Assembly (NCBI GenBank): GCA_900548215.1
Contig: URJI01000100.1
Coordinates: 1 to 9,340 of the forward strand
Source of the DNA: an uncultured Coprococcus sp.
Lineage (GTDB): Bacteria; Bacillota; Clostridia; Lachnospirales; Lachnospiraceae
Reading direction: 5' to 3'
Length of the DNA stretch: 9,340 nucleotides
The position numbers were made by a program, and so were the translations under genes. The notes under the pieces are model-generated. The model was not told where the DNA came from and searched no databases. It was given only the letters and a program-made list of their open reading frames with translations. This document shows, piece by piece, positions 5,719 to 9,340 of the stretch. Every line of letters begins with the position of its first letter. Positions within the stretch are counted from its first letter, which is position 1.

Positions 5719-6897
5719 TGATATATAATCTCCTCTATCGACAACAATCTGGAATCCGAACGCCTCTGCGCGCCTGTCAAGGCAGCCGCGGCACTGGGCG
5801 GATTCCTCCCCCGTGCATATCTTGTTGTCGTAGAGCTCGTATTTCTTCCGGACTGACACAGGAGACAGATTCGGCATGACTACATTTGCGCCGTGCATAA
5901 ACCCACGCTCCCTGCCATCCGCCGCTATCGTACCGAGTGATGTGGTGGATGGTATGAGCGCCTTCGGGAACATCAGTCTCAGCAGGCTTATCATCACGAG
6001 AGTCTGCCTGACCGTTCCCTGCTCCATCTTCGCAAATGGTGTCTCCTTGTGCGGAACATACGGCCCGATTCCTATCATCTGTGGCTGCAGCTTCACAAGG
6101 AAATGCAGATCCTCGGCCAGATTCACCGTCGTCTGATACGGCGATCCAACCATAAATCCGCTTCCCACCTGATATCCAAGACTCTTAAGATCATACAGAC
6201 ATCTGACTCTGTTGTCATAGCTCATCTCATCCGGATGTAGTCTTTCATAATGCTCCCTGTCCGCGGTCTCATGCCTCAGAAGATATCTGTCCGCCCCGGC
6301 CATCCGCCACAGCCTGTAAGTCTCAAATGGATGCTCGCCAAATGACAGCGTGACGGCACAGTCCGGATGTCTCTCCTTGATGCACCTCACTATATCAGCT
6401 ATAGCCTCATCCGAGAAGCCTCCGTCCTCGCCTCCCTGAAGCACAAATGTACGGAATCCCAGCACATATCCCTCATCGGCGCAAGCCAGAATCTGATCCT
6501 TTGTCAGACGGTATCTGTCCACATGGCTGTTGCTCTTCCTGATGCCGCAGTAATAGCAATCATTCTTGCAAATGTTCGTAAACTCGATAAGTCCTCTTAT
6601 ATATATGCGGTTTCCAAACCTCTGGTGAGCCAGGTCGTAAGCCTTCCTTCTGAGATACTCAAAGTCACTAATGCCGTTCTGAAGGTCACTGGAATCACCT
6701 GACATCTTCACATTCTGGGGGGATTCATCCAGGCTTCGCCCATCCATCATCTTCATTTTTACATTTGACTCAGCCGTAACATCCTCTGTCCGGGACAGCA
6801 CTTCTATAACTTCAGCCAGCTCATCGACTCCCGGCAGTTCACCTCTGCCCTGTCCATATTCAAATGTCTTATCTATGATATCTCTAACTTTTCCCAT
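5716..6897 (-). CDS. hydE: [FeFe]-hydrogenase H-cluster radical SAM maturase HydE
   Basis: A radical-SAM enzyme of 393 residues that processes the HydG-made Fe(CO)2(CN)-cysteine unit on the way to the di-iron subcluster of [FeFe] hydrogenase. The radical-SAM [4Fe-4S] motif CKNDCYYC has cysteines at 110, 114 and 117, in the HydE-typical context YIRGLIEFTNICKNDCYYCG followed by IRKSN. Other HydE landmarks are VLQGGEDGGFSD (152-163), LRHETADREHYERLHP (207-222), GSGFMVGSPYQT (245-256) and GIGPYVPHKETPF (276-288). Cysteines 361, 369 and 372 (C-x7-C-x2-C) match the accessory [2Fe-2S] site of Thermotoga HydE. A polar insert at about residues 38-77 separates the N-terminal helix from the barrel. The ATG at 6897 is chosen because the protein then begins MGKVRDIIDKTFEYG; a GTG at 6963 is in frame but its extra residues look unlike HydE. 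The ribosome binding site is weak. HydF and HydG are not in the window. Confidence 0.95.
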   Translation of the reverse strand: MGKVRDIIDKTFEYGQGRGELPGVDELAEVIEVLSRTEDVTAESNVKMKMMDGRSLDESPQNVKMSGDSSDLQNGISDFEYLRRKAYDLAHQRFGNRIYIRGLIEFTNICKNDCYYCGIRKSNSHVDRYRLTKDQILACADEGYVLGFRTFVLQGGEDGGFSDEAIADIVRCIKERHPDCAVTLSFGEHPFETYRLWRMAGADRYLLRHETADREHYERLHPDEMSYDNRVRCLYDLKSLGYQVGSGFMVGSPYQTTVNLAEDLHFLVKLQPQMIGIGPYVPHKETPFAKMEQGTVRQTLVMISLLRLMFPKALIPSTTSLGTIAADGRERGFMHGANVVMPNLSPVSVRKKYELYDNKICTGEESAQCRGCLDRRAEAFGFQIVVDRGDYIS

Positions 6898-7029
6898 ATA
6901 AACTCTATACCCTGTTTTTACATTTATAACTCTGTATAATCGAGAGGCGAGCCTTAGCGCCACTGCAAGCCTAGACGGGCGGAAGCGTTCTAAATATGGT
7001 AAGCCAAGTTCCGTCCAAATACTCTCATC
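6898..7029 (-). other. 132-base open spacer between ykgJ-like gene and hydE, in frame with both
   Basis: Read on the minus strand, the spacer carries 44 sense codons with no stop, in the frame shared by the upstream stop TAG (7030-7032) and the hydE ATG (6897). The theoretical peptide includes WTELGLPYLERFRPSRLAVA and LRLASRLYRVIN, rich in Arg and Leu. No clear promoter or terminator is seen. A stop-free stretch of this length is not rare by chance, so it is recorded as a spacer, not a coding region. Confidence 0.5.
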
Positions 7030-7704
7030 CTACTCCGTCATACACAGCAGCCCCCGTATGTGCGCAAGCCTGGCATCAAACTGCTCATAGAAATCCTTCT
7101 CCGCATCATACATTCCCACATACATGACCTGCAGCACCAGCATGGTCTGATTTCTCGCAGTCTCATCCTCACCGGAACGCATATACTCGATAAGATTTTT
7201 CTGCATGTCCTTCTGGAACTTATGCCAGTCATTTATGTACTTCGTATACCTCGGAAGTTCCTCGGTATCTATCCATTTTGACACCTTGACCTTAGTCCTG
7301 CCAGCACGCTCACACTCGTGTATCTGCAGAATATATTTGAATCCGTCATCGGTGTAATATCTGCCAAGCGGAAAGAGCCTGCAAAATCCCGGTCTCGCGC
7401 TGTGGATGCTGCACCTGCCCTCGTCGTTTAAGAACGGACATTTATCCGCCGTCATCCTTATATTCGGCAGCACCAGGCCATCCACCACATTGACCTCTAG
7501 CTCTTTTTCAAGCAGCTGCGTAAAGTTCTTCCCGGTCTCCCTGCAAAGCCTCATCACATCCAGTGGATCAAGAATGATGGAACTTCCCATCCCAGTGCAA
7601 CATGCATGACACCCCTTGCACTCATTACAGTACGCCTTCACCATATCATTTGCATCGTACATTCTTCCATCTGAGATATCTTCCAATTTCTCATTTCTTA
7701 TCAT
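7030..7704 (-). CDS. YkgJ-family cysteine-cluster protein (CxxCxxCC domain)
   Basis: A soluble protein of 224 residues in the YkgJ/PF03692 family, which is thought to bind zinc or an iron-sulfur cluster through clustered cysteines; its cellular role is not established. The N-terminal cluster C26-x2-C29-x2-C32-x2-C35-C36 (YCNECKGCHACCTGMG) is followed by C89, C98 and C108 in the typical DKCPFLNDEGRCSIH and RPGFCRLFPLG motifs, and by C131. The C-terminal third is helical and charged. The ATG at 7704 has GAGG (7714-7717) 9 bases upstream; a TTG at 7719 is in frame but lacks such a site. It precedes hydE by 132 bases on the same strand, so co-transcription is likely, and a metal or Fe-S link to hydrogenase maturation is an attractive but unproven inference. 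Confidence 0.9.
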   Translation of the reverse strand: MIRNEKLEDISDGRMYDANDMVKAYCNECKGCHACCTGMGSSIILDPLDVMRLCRETGKNFTQLLEKELEVNVVDGLVLPNIRMTADKCPFLNDEGRCSIHSARPGFCRLFPLGRYYTDDGFKYILQIHECERAGRTKVKVSKWIDTEELPRYTKYINDWHKFQKDMQKNLIEYMRSGEDETARNQTMLVLQVMYVGMYDAEKDFYEQFDARLAHIRGLLCMTE

Positions 7705-7803
7705 AGCCGTAATCCTCAATCATTTTATTCTCATCATAATAGGCATGCCCTACAAAGCATGAGCATATCTAACTACTTAATAAACCGCATTCTATTTAAA
7801 TCT

Positions 7804-9340
7804 CTATAACACGCCAAACTTAATCCTGACCCTGTCTAGTTTCTCCAGAAATGGTCTGGCAACAAGCCACAATGCAATGACAGTCGCAGTCGCCTGCGCA
7901 AGGTCAAATGGAAATCCCGTCACATAGGACGCCATGATCATGCTGAAATTCACATTTGGCTGCCACATGATGACAGATGCCGGATTCATGATTCCTCCGT
8001 ACACCACTATACATATAAGTGCACCAAATATACACAGTCCAAGCTTTGTCATATTTCTCGTTCTCACGCTGCTGCCCGCAAAGAACAGCCCGGCAAGGAA
8101 TCCGACAAGTCCCATGGCAAACATCTGCCACGGAGTCCACGGTCCCTGTCCCATGATGAAATTTGACACGAACATGGTCATTGCACCGGTGATAAATCCG
8201 CCCTCGCATCCAAATGCCACCCCGGCAATGATAACGATCGCCATGACAGGCGTGAAGTTCGGCAGCATGAAGAACGCAGTCCTTCCCGTCACCGCCAGCG
8301 CACACATGACCGCCAGCGTCACTATATCTCTAACCTTCGGCTTTCTGTCCTCAAATGATACGAAGAATGGAAGCATAGCCTCAAGCAGAACAAGCAGTGA
8401 TATAAAGAAATACTTCTTGTCGCCAAGTCTCGCAACTCCAAACCATATGGTCGCTGGTATCAGAACAAGCACAGCCACAATACTGACCACTGTCCTCTTT
8501 CCAAATCCACGCCCGGCCGAATCCATAACTATCTCTTCATTTTTCTTCTTTGTTATAGGACGTATAGCTACAAGAAGTCCAAATATCGCAGCGATCATAA
8601 CTCCATATAACACCAAATACTTCCATCCCTCAGCCGTAACCGTCATCTGCTGCACAAGCCCGGACAGATCTGATACAGACATGGTATTCCAGAATCCAAA
8701 TATTATTATAACCGTTGTGACCGCAATGGTCACTATCTGCCAGATGCTGAGATTTTCAACCTTCCTGTCCTTACTCAGGATTATGTCGGCCAGTTTGTCA
8801 TCTGATATACCAGTCTCTGACTTTTTTACACTTTCCAAATTGTCTGTTTTCCCTGTATCGCTTTCGCCGCCATGATCGTCACTTCCACTTCCAGCCGCGC
8901 CAGTCACATCCAGATCCGCACCATATGCCGCCAGCACGTCCTGGACTGTCACCGCACAATCCAAAACATTTCTGGAGATCCTGGATGCCGCCGTGGTGAA
9001 AAAATTGTTGTCTGACATATAGCTTCTTACATCGCTGACCGTTGCCACCTCTCCGTCAAACAGCAACGCAGCCCTGTCGCCTGCCACCGCACAGAACTCT
9101 ATGTCATGGCTGACAACAACTATCGTCTTTCCTCTGCTCTGCAGTTTCCGAAGCATGCCGGACAGCTGCATCTTAAACTCATTGTCAAGCCCCTTTGTCG
9201 GCTCATCCATGAGCAGTATATCCGGATCAGCTATGAGAACCTTTGCCAGTGCAAGTCTCTGTTTCTCTCCTCCTGACAGATCATAAGGATGTCTATCCAG
9301 AAGATCCTCCAACCTGCAAAATCTGACTATATCCGCAAGC
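7804..9340 (-). CDS. ECF transporter: ATPase domain fused to membrane S component, N-terminus beyond window
   Basis: The reading frame is open to the right edge, so the gene starts outside the window; 511 residues are visible. Residues 1-105 are the C-terminal half of an ABC ATPase: signature LSGGEKQR (21-28), Walker B ILLMDEP (41-47), D-loop GLDNE and H-loop VVVSHD. Walker A must lie upstream. A polar linker follows at about 140-190 (GSGSDDHGGESDTGK), then about eight to ten membrane segments from residue 199 on. The second half of the membrane region looks like an ECF substrate-binding S component (LAVMCALAVTGRTAFFMLPN, FITGAMTMFVSNFIMGQGPW, then TPWQMFAMGLVGFLAGLFF). Such proteins take up vitamins or related micronutrients together with an EcfT partner. 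The substrate cannot be named from sequence alone. The TTG at 9310-9312 is internal, since ABC-like sequence continues upstream of it. Confidence 0.88.
   Translation of the reverse strand, partial: LADIVRFCRLEDLLDRHPYDLSGGEKQRLALAKVLIADPDILLMDEPTKGLDNEFKMQLSGMLRKLQSRGKTIVVVSHDIEFCAVAGDRAALLFDGEVATVSDVRSYMSDNNFFTTAASRISRNVLDCAVTVQDVLAAYGADLDVTGAAGSGSDDHGGESDTGKTDNLESVKKSETGISDDKLADIILSKDRKVENLSIWQIVTIAVTTVIIIFGFWNTMSVSDLSGLVQQMTVTAEGWKYLVLYGVMIAAIFGLLVAIRPITKKKNEEIVMDSAGRGFGKRTVVSIVAVLVLIPATIWFGVARLGDKKYFFISLLVLLEAMLPFFVSFEDRKPKVRDIVTLAVMCALAVTGRTAFFMLPNFTPVMAIVIIAGVAFGCEGGFITGAMTMFVSNFIMGQGPWTPWQMFAMGLVGFLAGLFFAGSSVRTRNMTKLGLCIFGALICIVVYGGIMNPASVIMWQPNVNFSMIMASYVTGFPFDLAQATATVIALWLVARPFLEKLDRVRIKFGVL

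Noticed and set aside
5427..5780. A minus-strand frame of about 117 codons across the 80-bp repeats
   Set aside because: It overlaps the ends of both converging genes, and the period of 80 is not a multiple of three, so the two copies are read in different frames. Arg-rich repeat translation is the expected artefact.
6961..6963. GTG as the hydE start
   Set aside because: The extra 22 residues do not resemble HydE and the GTG has no ribosome binding site; the ATG at 6897 gives the expected N-terminal helix.
7720..7803. Terminator of the ECF gene around GCATGC-like repeats
   Set aside because: CATGC and GCATG can pair across 8 bases, but the stem is only 5 bp and no T-run follows on the minus strand; I see no convincing terminator or promoter in this gap.
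7934..8875. A long plus-strand open frame of 313 codons opposite the ECF transporter
   Set aside because: It is antisense to a well-supported ABC/S-component gene; its Ser/Thr/Pro-rich composition is typical of the reverse complement of membrane-protein codons.
9310..9312. TTG as the start of the ECF transporter protein
   Set aside because: The upstream codons to the window edge (LADIVRFCR) continue a normal ABC ATPase helical region, so the gene is cut by the window and not started there.

Overview
The window looks like chromosomal DNA from an anaerobic, moderate-GC Firmicute, most likely a gut Lachnospiraceae (Coprococcus/Butyrivibrio/Roseburia-like). This is inferred from the protein families: an [FeFe]-hydrogenase maturase, an ECF transporter with a fused S component, a fused ThrE-type exporter, YoaK/DUF1275, and LysR regulators of clostridial/streptococcal type. 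There is no rRNA, tRNA, CRISPR array, prophage or transposase gene. Two genes run off the window: metE at the left edge and the ECF transporter at the right edge, both on the minus strand.

Layout. (1) 1-2392, minus strand: two LysR-family regulators four bases apart (2392-1502, then 1497-445), a perfect 16-bp dyad (383-419), then the promoter and first 91 codons of metE (cobalamin-independent methionine synthase). The dyad looks like the terminator of the regulator operon. Its centre also has the TATAG-N7-CTATA layout of the Met-box used by LysR-type methionine regulators, about 66 bases upstream of the predicted metE start site, which is where a LysR activator would sit. (2) 2567-4767, plus strand: a promoter, a soluble protein of unknown function, and a two-domain ThrE-like threonine/serine exporter whose start overlaps the end of the unknown gene. 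(3) 4783-4845: three imperfect copies of a GGGGTC-T-GACCCC-type palindrome. (4) 4884-5555, plus strand: a YoaK/DUF1275 membrane protein. (5) 5558-5718: an exact 80-bp tandem duplication of a strongly structured unit; its second copy contains the stop codon of the converging gene hydE. (6) 7704-5716, minus strand: a YkgJ-type cysteine-cluster protein followed by hydE, in the same reading frame, separated by one amber stop and 44 open codons. (7) 7804-9340, minus strand: the C-terminal part of an ECF transporter protein in which an ATPase is fused to a polytopic membrane S component.

Functionally, the left end is a methionine-biosynthesis gene with its probable regulators. The middle is amino-acid export plus an unknown partner protein. 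The right part holds hydrogenase H-cluster maturation and vitamin or micronutrient uptake. The regions look like separate transcription units of a core chromosome. The observations most worth following are the dual-use dyad at metE, the 80-bp structured tandem repeat, the unknown gene coupled to the exporter, and the single-stop ykgJ/hydE arrangement.
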